Part shown: positions 49,401 through 57,400 of the stretch, piece after piece | Layout of the letters: every line of letters begins with the position of its first letter | How positions within the stretch are numbered: position 1 is the stretch's first letter | Source: Acidipila sp. EB88 | GTDB lineage: Bacteria > Acidobacteriota > Terriglobia > Terriglobales > Acidobacteriaceae | NCBI RefSeq assembly: GCF_003858395.1 | Contig: NZ_QWEV01000005.1 | Coordinates: 4,190,207 to 4,254,206, forward strand | Direction of reading: 5' to 3' | Length of the DNA stretch: 64,000 nucleotides | The notes under the pieces: model-generated | What the model was told of the DNA's origin: nothing | What the model saw: only the letters and a program-made list of their open reading frames with translations | Database searches by the model: none | Made by a program: the position numbers and the translations under genes

Positions 49401-49906
49401 TCCGGTGCGCCCGAGGCGCCGGGCAGAAGGATGATGAAGTTCTGCCAGTCAGCACCCGTCTGCGGCAGCTGCACCATGGTCTTGGCGCTGAGCGTTGCTT
49501 CCACCGCGCCGCTCTCGGTATTTAGAAGAGGCAGATCGGTGTTGACGATGACCTGCTGGTTCTCGGAGCCGACGGTGAGCTGCGCATCAAGGTCGGACGT
49601 ACCGGCCGCGAGGGTGATCGGGCCGCGTACCAGGGTAGTGAAGCCCGGCTTTGTAAAAGTGAGTTTGTAGTGGTCAGGCACAATCGATCCCGTGTCGAAG
49701 ACGCCCGCGTCGTTCGAAGTGAGGGTACGGCTCTCGCTCTTGTCGACGTCGAAAACCGTGATGGTCACCCCAGGGATCACTGCCCCGGTGTTGTCCGTCA
49801 CTGTACCCTGAATGTCGCCCGAGTTTGTGTTCTGCGCCAAGGCATGACCACCCGGCAACAGGAACAGGCAGAGAAACCCAAGCGGAAGAGCCTGGATGCG
49901 TTTCAT
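46463..49906 (-). CDS. TonB-dependent receptor with carboxypeptidase-regulatory-like N-terminus
   Basis: About 1147 residues from the ATG at 49906, which has GGAGG five bases upstream. A signal peptide (ALPLGFLCLFLLPGGHALAQ) precedes SGDIQGTVTDNTGAVIPGVTI and DHYKLTFTKPGFTTLVRGPI (CarboxypepD_reg-like), a plug, and a barrel with LRPNLTVNLGLRYQITTGW and LEFNVNYTWSHFLDDQDSSGWG. It ends in MQLYGRVSF with a terminal aromatic. A 14-base near-palindrome at 49968-49981 matches one in front of the LacI-family gene, so this receptor is probably controlled by LacI and works with the GH30 and other enzymes nearby. Confidence 0.92.
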   Translation of the reverse strand: MKRIQALPLGFLCLFLLPGGHALAQNTNSGDIQGTVTDNTGAVIPGVTITVFDVDKSESRTLTSNDAGVFDTGSIVPDHYKLTFTKPGFTTLVRGPITLAAGTSDLDAQLTVGSENQQVIVNTDLPLLNTESGAVEATLSAKTMVQLPQTGADWQNFIILLPGASGAPENSSNAANPGQVASINGNLPFASMLQDGATTTLPMSQNSDVTIFETTSEVKVSSASFSAQYGVGDIIYNQITKGGSNSFHGVGYEYFQNDALNAAPYGFGQKVTVPNLRYNNFGFSVSGPIIPHKLFFYFDFDKLLDHGTNAASFATVPTAALMAGDFTAPGLPTLYDPTKQTIQETGTHTYTTDSGQAFTQQCPCAIRPTFAAEYGNGNRIPTNMLNPVAQNIQKYFPTANTAGQISSGLAQNNFVYQSSNNNPFTRYFGRADWDIAQNQRLTISQTESDNPQFGYSPVCPINCGSEDVSRENAQISHVWTISPTATNEARFGYTNQLNFFVPSTLNQGFPDQLGLGFAKADNFPNVGINSFYGLASATNAVYKMHVYDPSDVFTLVRGKHVLHFGGEFLINEANSTAWGNINAASVNYNGTYTSINGLTSNTLPNAAGNYASGGAYADFLLGQTTSWSAGVTPEYGGRIKLPQVFVQDDIKLRPNLTVNLGLRYQITTGWSDVKGNEAAFDPEVINPATNTPGAIWYATTHAHDRTSLQAPNYNIWLPRIGFSWQPDSKTVFRGGFGIYASTWSEDTYGGGLGNAFGSSGSLSDNTNGVCPVVQLNADGSTPDTADPGCGVGARNFGSINSKYLTAPTTPDARNGQDVTYNQYHTPIPTNYQYTFDMQEQLGVDFVADIAYVGNHGKNLNFPVDINQVPQNLLGPNDKQSEPYPIYNNISGSPNNAISNYNSLEAQLTKRMSKGLEFNVNYTWSHFLDDQDSSGWGSREGFQNYQNAFDTNANYSNSNFDIRNMFKGQAIYQLPIGRGRMFLNNNLLLDEALGGWQASGTFVVQGGNPISITTGGNNSSNNQSGSATQFANLVGNVTAVPGGRLNRLSEWYNLSALAVPAPYTYGDFRRNTVYGPGLSEFNFSLGKTFNVFPERNVQVQVRADADNVLNHASFGQPGNNAIGPNQSAQITTTTVGGRTMQLYGRVSF

Positions 49907-49967
49907 GGAACCTCCAGAAATGGCCTTTCGGCCCAAAACAACATGTGTATGGCTATCTACGTAGTGA

Positions 49968-49981
49968 GACAACCGTTAGTC
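49968..49981. promoter_or_regulatory. Putative LacI-family operator upstream of the TonB receptor
   Basis: GACAACCGTTAGTC, with a central CpG as in most LacI-family operators, lies 62 bases before the receptor start. It matches GACAATCGTTTGTC at 51662-51675 at 12 of 14 positions. Confidence 0.5.
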
Positions 49982-50070
49982 TTATGGGAGCCGGCGCTTT
50001 CAAGGCCAGCGTTGCGCATCTGATCATTTTCGTGAAGCGGTTGTCAAGCGAAGACTGATTCGCTCTCCAA

Positions 50071-51507
50071 TCACCACACATACGTCGCCACGGCACCCGC
50101 CGCAAGCGAGGCTTGCGCAGTCCTGGTGCCAAAACGAATGCCAAAGCTTTGGCTGCTATCTGCCTGATTGACTACCAGAAGCACAAACCTGCCCTCCGGA
50201 GTCTCAAACGCAACGTCGACCAGTCTGGATGCGCCCGCTGTTTCGGAAGCAACATGCACAGAATCAGGGGGAACAAACTTCGAAACCTGAGCAATCGTGT
50301 AGTAAGCCAGGTTGCGGGTCACCGCACTGCCATCGATCGTGATGGCTCCTTCACACACCGGGCAGCCACCATCGCTGGTGTGCGGCCCTTTGTGGGGGTC
50401 CGCGGCGAGATTCCAAAGCAGAACATTCCGACTCCAGTTGGTCACCGCGCCGACAACAACCTTGGCCTCAGGCCGTGCGATCGCCAGATCCTTGGCGCCG
50501 TCCTTGTCAATCACCATCTGCTCTGTGAAGTAGACATTCTTCTCAGGATGCGCCGCGTGCACCTTGCTCATGGCAGAAGTCTCGCCCTCATACAAGTGAA
50601 AACCAGAGCCGTCGGCATATTGCGCTGCGTCGTGATCGTCAAGAATGGTCAGCGGGTACTCAGGTACATCGCAGTTGTGGTCATACAGGATGACCTTGGT
50701 CGACAGACCTTCCCTGCGCAGCAGAGGGCCAAGCGACTGCTTCAGAAACGTAGCCTGCTCCGCTGCCTCCATCTTCAGACTTGGCGTGTTCTTTGGGTTC
50801 AAGGGCTCATTCTGCATTGTGAGCGCATCGATCCGGATGCCTTCACCCTGCATTGCTTTCAGGTAACGAACCAAGTACCGCGCGTACACATCGTAGCTTT
50901 CCGGCTTTAGCTCGCCGCCTTTGGGGCGAGCATTGTTTTTCATCCAGGCAGGCGCCGACCAGGGAGAGGCCAGGATCTTGATGGAAGGATTGATCTTGAG
51001 GATCTGCTTCAGCACGGGGATAACATCAGCACGATCTGGAGCGATGCTGAAGGAGGCGAGCTGCGGATCCTGTTCGCCATCCGGCAGATCATCGTAGCTG
51101 AACACATGATCGTTCATGTCGGAGGCTCCGACACTCACGCGCAGGTAGCTGACGTGGATGTCGTCTTTCTTATGCCCGAACATCTCCTGGATTAGCATGG
51201 CCCGTTGCTTCGGTTCCATATGCACCATCAACTGCGCGCTTCCCCCGGTCAGCGCGAACCCGAAGCCGTCGATGGACTGAAACCGCTGCTGCGGATCAAC
51301 GGTGATGGTGATCGCCTGCGGCGTGCTGGAAGTCGTGAATGGCAGCGTGCCGGGCTGCTTTGCAAGCAGGGCCGCCCGGTCCGGAGTGGTCAGCCACGTC
51401 GTGATTTTGGCATGGCCTGCGCCGATGGCGGGACGTGCGGAAAGGATGGGGACAAGCAAAAACGCGCATTGCGCGAAAGTGCACAGCTTCGCGAGAGTCT
51501 GGCCCAT
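50071..51507 (-). CDS. Secreted GH30 glycoside hydrolase (glucosylceramidase/beta-1,6-glucanase type)
   Basis: A 478-residue retaining enzyme of the glucosylceramidase fold. A leader (FAQCAFLLVPILSARPAIGAG) is followed by a short beta segment, then a TIM barrel with FQSIDGFGFALTGGSAQLM, YLRVSVGASDMND and ILASPWSAPAWMK. The acid/base is Glu234 in MQNEPLNP and the nucleophile is Glu329 in VYFTEQM. The C-terminal beta domain ends in SLAAGAVATYVW. GH30 enzymes of this kind cleave beta-glucosyl or beta-1,6-glucan links. The gene sits between a TonB receptor and a divergent LacI regulator and shares a probable operator with them. Confidence 0.9.
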   Translation of the reverse strand: MGQTLAKLCTFAQCAFLLVPILSARPAIGAGHAKITTWLTTPDRAALLAKQPGTLPFTTSSTPQAITITVDPQQRFQSIDGFGFALTGGSAQLMVHMEPKQRAMLIQEMFGHKKDDIHVSYLRVSVGASDMNDHVFSYDDLPDGEQDPQLASFSIAPDRADVIPVLKQILKINPSIKILASPWSAPAWMKNNARPKGGELKPESYDVYARYLVRYLKAMQGEGIRIDALTMQNEPLNPKNTPSLKMEAAEQATFLKQSLGPLLRREGLSTKVILYDHNCDVPEYPLTILDDHDAAQYADGSGFHLYEGETSAMSKVHAAHPEKNVYFTEQMVIDKDGAKDLAIARPEAKVVVGAVTNWSRNVLLWNLAADPHKGPHTSDGGCPVCEGAITIDGSAVTRNLAYYTIAQVSKFVPPDSVHVASETAGASRLVDVAFETPEGRFVLLVVNQADSSQSFGIRFGTRTAQASLAAGAVATYVW

Positions 51508-51661
51508 GGGGCTGATGCTCCTCCATATTCAGAACTGCGTGAGCGCAGCAATGCTCCGCTTTGGACCGAGCCATTCTGCGAGCCTTGCCAATGCGAGCAT
51601 CGATCGGGATCGCCGCACGCTCAGAGACACGCTTTCTGACGCGAGGTATGATGCCATTGAA

Positions 51662-51675
51662 GACAATCGTTTGTC
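51662..51675. promoter_or_regulatory. Putative LacI-family operator in the GH30-lacI intergenic region
   Basis: GACAATCGTTTGTC has perfect five-base arms (GACAA and TTGTC) around a CpG-containing centre. It sits between the divergent GH30 and LacI-family genes and matches the site at 49968-49981. Confidence 0.5.
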
Positions 51676-51798
51676 GAGCGGCCATCTGTTACCGCTGAGA
51701 CCCTAACCGGGTTCGACTGCAGGTCGAGCCGCAAGGAGGCTTTGGTTTACTTCACAGTCCAGAGCCCCGCGGTGTAAAAGAACCATGGATCGAGGTTT

Positions 51799-52854
51799 AT
51801 GACGAAGAAGGGTGCAGGGATCAAGCCGACGGCGCGCCCCAGCCTCAAGATGCTGGCGGAGTATCTTAAGCTCAGCCCTTCAACTATCTCGTTTGTTCTC
51901 AATGATGCCCCGGGGCGCTCCATTCCGGAAGCAACGCGCCAGCGGATTCGTGAGGCAGCAGAGAAGTTCAATTACCAGCCCAGCAGGATTGCGCAGTCTC
52001 TCCGGGGCAAAGGCATGCAGACCATCGCGATCCTGCTACCGGAGCTTGGCGAAGGATACCACTCACAGGTGCTGTCCGGTCTCGGCGATGAATTGCTGCA
52101 ACACAACTACTTCTACTTCACGGTGCATCATCGGCACGATCAGCAGTTGATCAATTCATACCCCCCGATGCTGCAGGCCCGTGGCGTAGAAGGCATTCTC
52201 GCCATCGACACGCACCTGGAAGCAGCGCCGATGCCAACCGTGCTGATAGCCGGGCACACCAATTTGGCCGGTGTACCAAACATCGGGCTTGATCATGAAG
52301 CAGGAGCGGTGCAGGCACTGCAACATCTTTATGACTTAGGACACCGGAGTATTGTGTACATGCATGGGCAGCCGTTCAGCGCAGATTCGGACCTGCGATG
52401 GAATGCCACTATGAAGGTTGCAGCCGATCTTGGCCTTGAGGTACGGAAAGAGCTGACGATCTACCTGGACAAACACTCCAACTCCCCCGAAGTCAGCTAC
52501 CCCGGCATCCACAGTCTTCTCCACCACAAACACACCTTTACCGCGATTCTGTGCTTTAACGATGTATCTGCCATGGGCAGCATCCGCGCGCTCCATGAGG
52601 CTGGCTTGAATGTGCCGCGCGATGTATCTATCGTAGGCTTCGATGACATCCAGTCTGCCGCATACCAGGTACCAAGTCTCACGACCATTCGGCAGCCGCT
52701 GCAGGAGATGGGCTCTGTGGCAGCACGCTTACTGCTGCGCAAACTTGCAGGGGAGTCACTTTCCGACGTGGTGACACTGCGGCCGGAATTGATCGTACGA
52801 GAATCCACGGGACCCGCGCGAACCCTGCGACCGGACGAACTACGCGCCATTTGA
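51799..52854 (+). CDS. LacI-family transcriptional regulator
   Basis: A 351-residue regulator. The helix-turn-helix and hinge are LKMLAEYLKLSPSTISFVLNDAPGRSIPEATRQRIREAAEKFNYQPSRIAQSLRG. The sugar-binding part has IAILLPELGEGYHSQVLSGLGDEL, GLDHEAGAVQALQHLYDLGHRSIVYMHG, AILCFNDVSAMGSIRALHEAGLNVPRDVSIVGFDDI and LTTIRQPLQEMGSVAARLLLRKL. GAGG precedes the ATG. It is divergent from the GH30 gene and precedes an MFS transporter gene. It is the natural binder of the GACAAYCGTTWGTC sites and probably represses this locus until a glycan breakdown product appears. Confidence 0.92.
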   Translation: MTKKGAGIKPTARPSLKMLAEYLKLSPSTISFVLNDAPGRSIPEATRQRIREAAEKFNYQPSRIAQSLRGKGMQTIAILLPELGEGYHSQVLSGLGDELLQHNYFYFTVHHRHDQQLINSYPPMLQARGVEGILAIDTHLEAAPMPTVLIAGHTNLAGVPNIGLDHEAGAVQALQHLYDLGHRSIVYMHGQPFSADSDLRWNATMKVAADLGLEVRKELTIYLDKHSNSPEVSYPGIHSLLHHKHTFTAILCFNDVSAMGSIRALHEAGLNVPRDVSIVGFDDIQSAAYQVPSLTTIRQPLQEMGSVAARLLLRKLAGESLSDVVTLRPELIVRESTGPARTLRPDELRAI

Positions 52855-52965
52855 TCGAGCGCGCGGTGCTGTAGATCAAGGCATAAATGTTGTGCGGCCA
52901 GAACCGCCGTTGTGCACGCGAAAGCGAAGACAAGCTACTCCTGAGCGGGAAGAAAGGCACGCGCT

Positions 52966-54165
52966 GTGACGACGATCTCCCGCTCGCGAGCGCCTGCCTC
53001 TTATCGCAGGTACCTTCGGTTCGCCCGCGGAACAGGCTCGAACACGGAGTCGATCGTGCTGCATGCCGGCTTTATGTTAACCGGCGCATACACAACATTC
53101 CTGGGCACTGCACTGCCGTTGCTTATGACCCGTTGGCACCTTCGCGACAGCCAGGCGGGTACGTTGTTTTTTGCGCAGTTTCTGGGGTCCATGTGCGGGG
53201 CTTTTCTCAAGGGGCGGTCGCTGCCACGCATGATTGCTCTGGGCTTCGCCCTCGTTGCCCTATGTGCAGGCATGCTGGCGGTCGCTCCGCCTATCGTCGC
53301 ACCGCTGGTCCTGTTTCTGAGCGGCTGCGGGCTGGGCATGGCTATGACTTCTACAAGCGTGCGGATCGAACAGATCGCCAGCGGTGCAAGTGGCAACGCT
53401 CTGGCTTCGCTCAACGCTGTGTGGGCAGCCGGAGCCGGTCTCGCTCCCTGGCTCCTGCTCACTGGGATTCATCGTAGCCTTACCACTTTTCTTCTGGCCA
53501 TGATGATCCCTGCCGCGCTTGCGGCCGGTTCGGTCCTGTGGGTGGTGCAACAGGCAGCGGTGCCGCACATGATCGACGGCGTTACATCGCGCTTACCTCC
53601 AGCAGCATTGCCCCTCCCATATGCGCTTCTGCTGATCCTTCTTTCTTTTGGCGCGGTTGGCGTAGAGACCGGACTGGGGGGATGGATGACAGCCTATATT
53701 GCGCGCGCGGGGCTTGCAGCCGTTGTTTCAACCATGGCCGCTTCCTGTTTCTGGTTTGGATTGCTGTTGAGTCGCGCACTGCTTGCTCTGCTGATGACAC
53801 GCCGCACGTCTGCCATCAGCGTTCTGCTCGGTGCCATTGCGTTTACGTTTGGCGCGGCCTGCCTGCTACTCGTTTCGACAGCTCCGGTACCGATCATCTT
53901 CGTTGCGCTGCTCTGCGGGTGTGGCGTCGGGCCGTTGTATCCGCTCGTGCTTGCGCGTGCCCTTGCGCTCATGCGAGGACGCGCGGTTTTCGCCGTTGCC
54001 GGCCTCGGTGCAGCGTTTGTTCCGCTCACTACGGGCCTCATCTCGCAAGGCGTCGGCTCGCTGGAGGTGGGCTTGTTGCTCCCACTGTCCCTCCTGCTGC
54101 TGATGTTTTTTGCCCTGTTTCTTGGAAGGCTCGGGATCAGGGAAACGGCAGAGGTGCAGAGATGA
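52966..54165 (+). CDS. MFS transporter
   Basis: A 399-residue membrane protein with about twelve hydrophobic segments. It begins MTTISRSRAPAS and has the first helix HAGFMLTGAYTTFLGTALPLL. The loop after helix 2 (GAFLKGRSLPRM) stands in the place of the usual A-motif. The second half has YALLLILLSFGAVGVETGLGGW. The architecture resembles sugar-uptake MFS proteins of the FucP/GGP class. The start is GTG. Following the LacI gene by 111 bases and preceding the beta-helix enzyme by 110, it probably imports the sugar released by the GH30 and beta-helix enzymes. Confidence 0.85.
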   Translation: MTTISRSRAPASYRRYLRFARGTGSNTESIVLHAGFMLTGAYTTFLGTALPLLMTRWHLRDSQAGTLFFAQFLGSMCGAFLKGRSLPRMIALGFALVALCAGMLAVAPPIVAPLVLFLSGCGLGMAMTSTSVRIEQIASGASGNALASLNAVWAAGAGLAPWLLLTGIHRSLTTFLLAMMIPAALAAGSVLWVVQQAAVPHMIDGVTSRLPPAALPLPYALLLILLSFGAVGVETGLGGWMTAYIARAGLAAVVSTMAASCFWFGLLLSRALLALLMTRRTSAISVLLGAIAFTFGAACLLLVSTAPVPIIFVALLCGCGVGPLYPLVLARALALMRGRAVFAVAGLGAAFVPLTTGLISQGVGSLEVGLLLPLSLLLLMFFALFLGRLGIRETAEVQR

Positions 54166-54275
54166 GGCAACTTTGCTGGGCCCAGTATTCTTCCACTGCT
54201 TTGCCGCATGCGGTTTCAGAAACAGCCATCGCCAGCGTCCGGTCGACCTGTGTCCCTATGAAAGGAAGTACACCC

Positions 54276-56018
54276 ATGCAGATCCTTAGTCGACGCCCCA
54301 CCGCGCGCCACTTCGCGGTCCTGCTCTTCATGACAGGCCACGTTCTGTCTTCACTTGCGGCAACACACGCGGCAGAACCGGACTTCGGGCCCAACGTTTT
54401 GATCTTCAAGCCCTCGATGTCAGCAAATGCGATGCAACGGCAGATTGACGCCGTCTATGCAACGCAGCAGCACAACGAATTTGGCCCCCAACGCAACGCT
54501 TTTTTGTTTCTTCCTGGCCAGTACAAACTGGATCTGCCAATCGGCTTCTACACTCAGGTACTTGGCCTGGGCGACTCTCCTGATGCGGTGCGCATCGAGG
54601 GCAATGTACATGCAGACGCAAGCGCCCCCAACAACAATGCGACCACAACCTTCTGGCGCGCAGCCGAAGGCTTTTCGGTGTTGCCGACCGGAGGCACGAT
54701 GCAGTGGGCGGTCTCGCAGGCTGTGCCTATGCGTCGGATGCACGTGCTGGGCAACCTGGTGCTGCATCAGAAACATGGCTGGGCCAGCGGTGGATGGATG
54801 GCCGACACCAAGGTCGACCGCAACGTCGACTCAGGCACACAGCAGCAGTGGATCAGCCGCAACAGTGAATGGGGCGATTGGACCGGTTCCAACTGGAACA
54901 TGGTTTTTGTCGGTGACACGCACATGCCTGAAGGATCGTGGCCTGAACCGCCCTACACCAAAGTAGACACCGTGCCAACGATGGCCGAGAAGCCTTTCCT
55001 GACAGCGGATGCCGCAGGGCACTTCGCCGTGCGTGTACCCGCCCTGCAGCAGAACAGCGTCGGAGTCACCTGGCACTCTGGGTCGACCCCGGGCGCGACG
55101 ATCCCGATCGCTAAGTTCTACATCGCGCATGCTGCGGCAGACACGGCCAAGAGCCTGAACGCACAGCTTGCTCAAGGGCGGCACCTGCTGCTGACGCCGG
55201 GCACTTACGACCTGGATGCGCCCCTTCGCATCACGCGGGCGGGAACCATTGTTCTTGGGCTTGGATTCGCGACTCTGCACCCTGTGCATGGCACTGCTGC
55301 TCTCACGACGGCGGATGTGGATGGCATCAACCTGTCAGGTCTGCTGGTCGATGCAGGCGCGATGCTGTCACCGGTACTCGTACAGATAGGGCCGCGGGGA
55401 AGCCACGCGAGACACGAGCACGACCCTGTTACGCTCCACGATGTTTTCTTCCGAGTGGGCGGCGCGGGCGTCGGCAGGGCTGATATCAACCTCGAGATCA
55501 ACAGCAACGATGCATTGCTCGACCACACGTGGATATGGCGCGCGGACCACGGACGCGGAGTGGGCTGGGACATCAACACGAGCCAGAACGGGTTGGTGGT
55601 AAACGGCCGCAACGTGACTGCGTATGGGCTTTTCGTTGAGCATCACCAGCATTTTCAGGTTCTATGGAACGGTGAGGGAGGCCGCACCTACTTTTACCAG
55701 TCCGAGATTCCGTACGATCCGCCAATACAGGGAGCGTACAGCAGCGCGACTGGCGTGGACGGCTGGGCCTCCTACAAGGTAGCGGACAACGTGCGACAGC
55801 ACTCTGCGTGGGGCCTCGGTGTCTATAGCGTCTTTACGCATCCGGATGTGGCTTTGAGCCGTGCGATCGAGACGCCTGCTTCTTCGGACATTCACTTTCG
55901 CGACATGATCACGGTTGCGCTTGGCAAGCAAGGCGTGATCAAGAACGTGATTAACGATCGTGGAGGACCAACAGGAATGGAGCCACGTGTCACGCCCAAG
56001 GTAACGAGCTACCCCTAG
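54276..56018 (+). CDS. Exported right-handed beta-helix protein, GH55-like
   Basis: About 580 residues from the ATG at 54276, which has AAAGGAAG seven bases upstream. A leader (FAVLLFMTGHVLSSLAATHAAEP) is followed by two beta-helix halves. The first has GPNVLIFKPSMSANAMQRQIDAVYATQQ, RNAFLFLPGQYKLDLPIGFYTQVLGLG and MHVLGNLVLHQ. The second has LLLTPGTYDLDAPLRITRAGTIVLGLGFATL, NLSGLLVDAG and GVGWDINTSQNGLVVNGRNVTAYGLFVEHHQHFQVLW. A duplicated beta-helix of this kind is typical of GH55 beta-1,3-glucanases and their non-enzymatic relatives. Placement in the LacI locus supports a glucan-active role. Catalytic residues could not be placed. Confidence 0.75.
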   Translation: MQILSRRPTARHFAVLLFMTGHVLSSLAATHAAEPDFGPNVLIFKPSMSANAMQRQIDAVYATQQHNEFGPQRNAFLFLPGQYKLDLPIGFYTQVLGLGDSPDAVRIEGNVHADASAPNNNATTTFWRAAEGFSVLPTGGTMQWAVSQAVPMRRMHVLGNLVLHQKHGWASGGWMADTKVDRNVDSGTQQQWISRNSEWGDWTGSNWNMVFVGDTHMPEGSWPEPPYTKVDTVPTMAEKPFLTADAAGHFAVRVPALQQNSVGVTWHSGSTPGATIPIAKFYIAHAAADTAKSLNAQLAQGRHLLLTPGTYDLDAPLRITRAGTIVLGLGFATLHPVHGTAALTTADVDGINLSGLLVDAGAMLSPVLVQIGPRGSHARHEHDPVTLHDVFFRVGGAGVGRADINLEINSNDALLDHTWIWRADHGRGVGWDINTSQNGLVVNGRNVTAYGLFVEHHQHFQVLWNGEGGRTYFYQSEIPYDPPIQGAYSSATGVDGWASYKVADNVRQHSAWGLGVYSVFTHPDVALSRAIETPASSDIHFRDMITVALGKQGVIKNVINDRGGPTGMEPRVTPKVTSYP

Positions 56019-56353
56019 GGCCGTGTTGCACCCAAAAACATCCGAAGCCAAGGGGGCGAGCAGCGAATATCCTTCCCTGCAGTTGCTCCGCTTGCTTCAG
56101 CGGTCCTGGTGACTGCGATCACTGCGCCCGCATCTGGCTAGACACCGTATCTAAGTTAAAGATGGATTGGGACTCTGCAGGCGCCTGCGTTGCGGGTGTT
56201 CAAGTCCCCCTGCGTGCACCGGCACGCACATTGGGCGCAATACACAGCAGCCCTCATCAAACAACGCACCGACTCTTTGCTAGCCGGCTGGGGCTCTTCG
56301 ACGCGACCGCGAGCAGGCCCTCGCGACAAACGATCACGCTTGGGTCTACCTAG
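56019..56353. other. Intergenic region holding a tRNA-Leu-like relic
   Basis: Between the beta-helix gene and the convergent DUF2062 gene. The main feature is the tRNA-like sequence at 56126-56220. No protein gene is recognised. Confidence 0.4.
56126..56220 (+). pseudogene. Decayed tRNA-Leu-like sequence
   Basis: The 5' end GCCCGCA can pair with TGCGTGC at 56211-56217 in six of seven positions, and ACC follows. TAGACACCG matches the 3' side of a leucine tRNA D-arm. GGCGCCTGC resembles the long variable arm, and GGGTGTTCAAGTCCCCC has a T-loop TTCAAGT with four of five stem pairs. The D-arm has lost its first half, and the anticodon arm is replaced by a longer unrelated stretch with no canonical loop. 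It is a pseudo-tRNA, not a working gene. Confidence 0.45.
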
Positions 56354-56965
56354 CTATTTCGATGGGGGTAGCGTCGAGTTCGAACGCAGCAGCGTTCGAT
56401 GACGTCGCATAAAGAGCACCAGCGCACGCCTGATGTACAGGGCGAGTAGTGGCATGGCGACTGCGGCCACAAGGCCCCAGACAATCAGTGCATGCCACTC
56501 CCACTGCCAGATTTCTCGAAATAGGCGCCATGGATGATGGCTCAAATGCTCAATCTGCCGTCGGCTGAGCGGAAGCCGGCCAGTGTGGAAGAGATGCACT
56601 CCCAAATCAATGAAAGGAATGAAAAGCAGCAAGTGAAGAGGCGATACTGCATGAGCGCCGATCTGCGAGGCAACCTGATTAAGACCGAAAGTCCAGGCAA
56701 GCATGAGGACCAGCGCCGTGGTAATCCCTACAGAGGGGTTGATCCCGATGACAATCCCCAATGCCAGGCTCCAGGCCAGACGCCGCGGTGTCACACCACC
56801 GCGCAGCTGGCGCAGCAGCGGACGCTGTATTCTGCAGCGAACAAACTCGCGGATCAGCTGGGGTACAAGCACATCGCGATGGTACGCCTTCTTCATGACA
56901 ACGCGGATGGTGCGGCTACTCGGCAATGCTTCCCTCCCCTGCGCAATCGGGCGGGAGCGCCGCAT
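56354..56965 (-). CDS. DUF2062 domain membrane protein
   Basis: A 203-residue membrane protein with the DUF2062 pattern: PRRLAWSLALGIVIGINPSVGITTALVLMLAW, NQVASQIGAHAVSPLHLLLFIPFIDLGVHLF, then a last helix LIVWGLVAAVAMPLLALYIRRALV. Relatives are small inner-membrane proteins of unknown function, sometimes fused to glycosyltransferases. An ATG at 56896 (MKKAYHRDVLVPQLIREFV) may be the true start; neither site has a clear ribosome site. Confidence 0.8.
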   Translation of the reverse strand: MRRSRPIAQGREALPSSRTIRVVMKKAYHRDVLVPQLIREFVRCRIQRPLLRQLRGGVTPRRLAWSLALGIVIGINPSVGITTALVLMLAWTFGLNQVASQIGAHAVSPLHLLLFIPFIDLGVHLFHTGRLPLSRRQIEHLSHHPWRLFREIWQWEWHALIVWGLVAAVAMPLLALYIRRALVLFMRRHRTLLRSNSTLPPSK

Positions 56966-57017
56966 AGGCTGCCGAACCGCGGCGCACCAACAAGGGCCTG
57001 TATCTCCTCACAGCCTG

Positions 57018-57380
57018 TCACATGACCATCGAAGCTGCCGCGGTGCTCGACAGAGTGGACGCCCGCTTCGGTAGAAATGGGAGCACGATGTTAAACGTGT
57101 AACTCACCGTGACAAACGCCGTGCAGGTGGGATTGTTTGATCCATCGTTCAAACCCATAACGACATTGTAGGTATCCCAGGCTGTACCTGCCGGTGTAGC
57201 TTGCTCTTGGGTTACATGAGTTAAGTGCGAGGACGTCCCTGCGAGTGGGGGCCATGCGGAGTCGGTGGCTGAGCAAGCATGCTGCTCATCTTGGCGCTGC
57301 TGCGCGATCTTCCGAGGGCACAGGTCAACGTTCGGCAGAGCAACCACTTCCCAGAAGAGGGTTCCCAGGAACAATCCCAC
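57018..57380 (-). CDS. Hypothetical protein with TadE-like C-terminus, possibly a fragment
   Basis: A 120-residue frame whose second half (AWDTYNVVMGLNDGSNNPTCTAFVTVSYTFNIVLPFLPKRASTLSS) resembles the end of TadE/TadG-like pilus-assembly proteins, where a cysteine-rich turn precedes a strand and a hydrophobic LPF segment. The N-terminal TadE membrane helix is absent and the first half is not recognisable. It may be a truncated relic. It lies between the DUF2062 gene and the PLP decarboxylase on the same strand, with no pilus genes around. Confidence 0.35.
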   Translation of the reverse strand: MGLFLGTLFWEVVALPNVDLCPRKIAQQRQDEQHACSATDSAWPPLAGTSSHLTHVTQEQATPAGTAWDTYNVVMGLNDGSNNPTCTAFVTVSYTFNIVLPFLPKRASTLSSTAAASMVM

Positions 57381-57400
57381 CTGATCTTCTGGCCTAGGTC

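Noticed and set aside
53538..54257. An N-terminal extension of the beta-helix protein through the MFS gene
   Set aside because: The extension overlaps the transporter in another frame. The ATG at 54276 with AAAGGAAG gives a signal peptide, as expected.
56126..56220. A working tRNA gene
   Set aside because: The D-arm is shortened, position 33 is not T, and the anticodon arm and variable region do not fold canonically.
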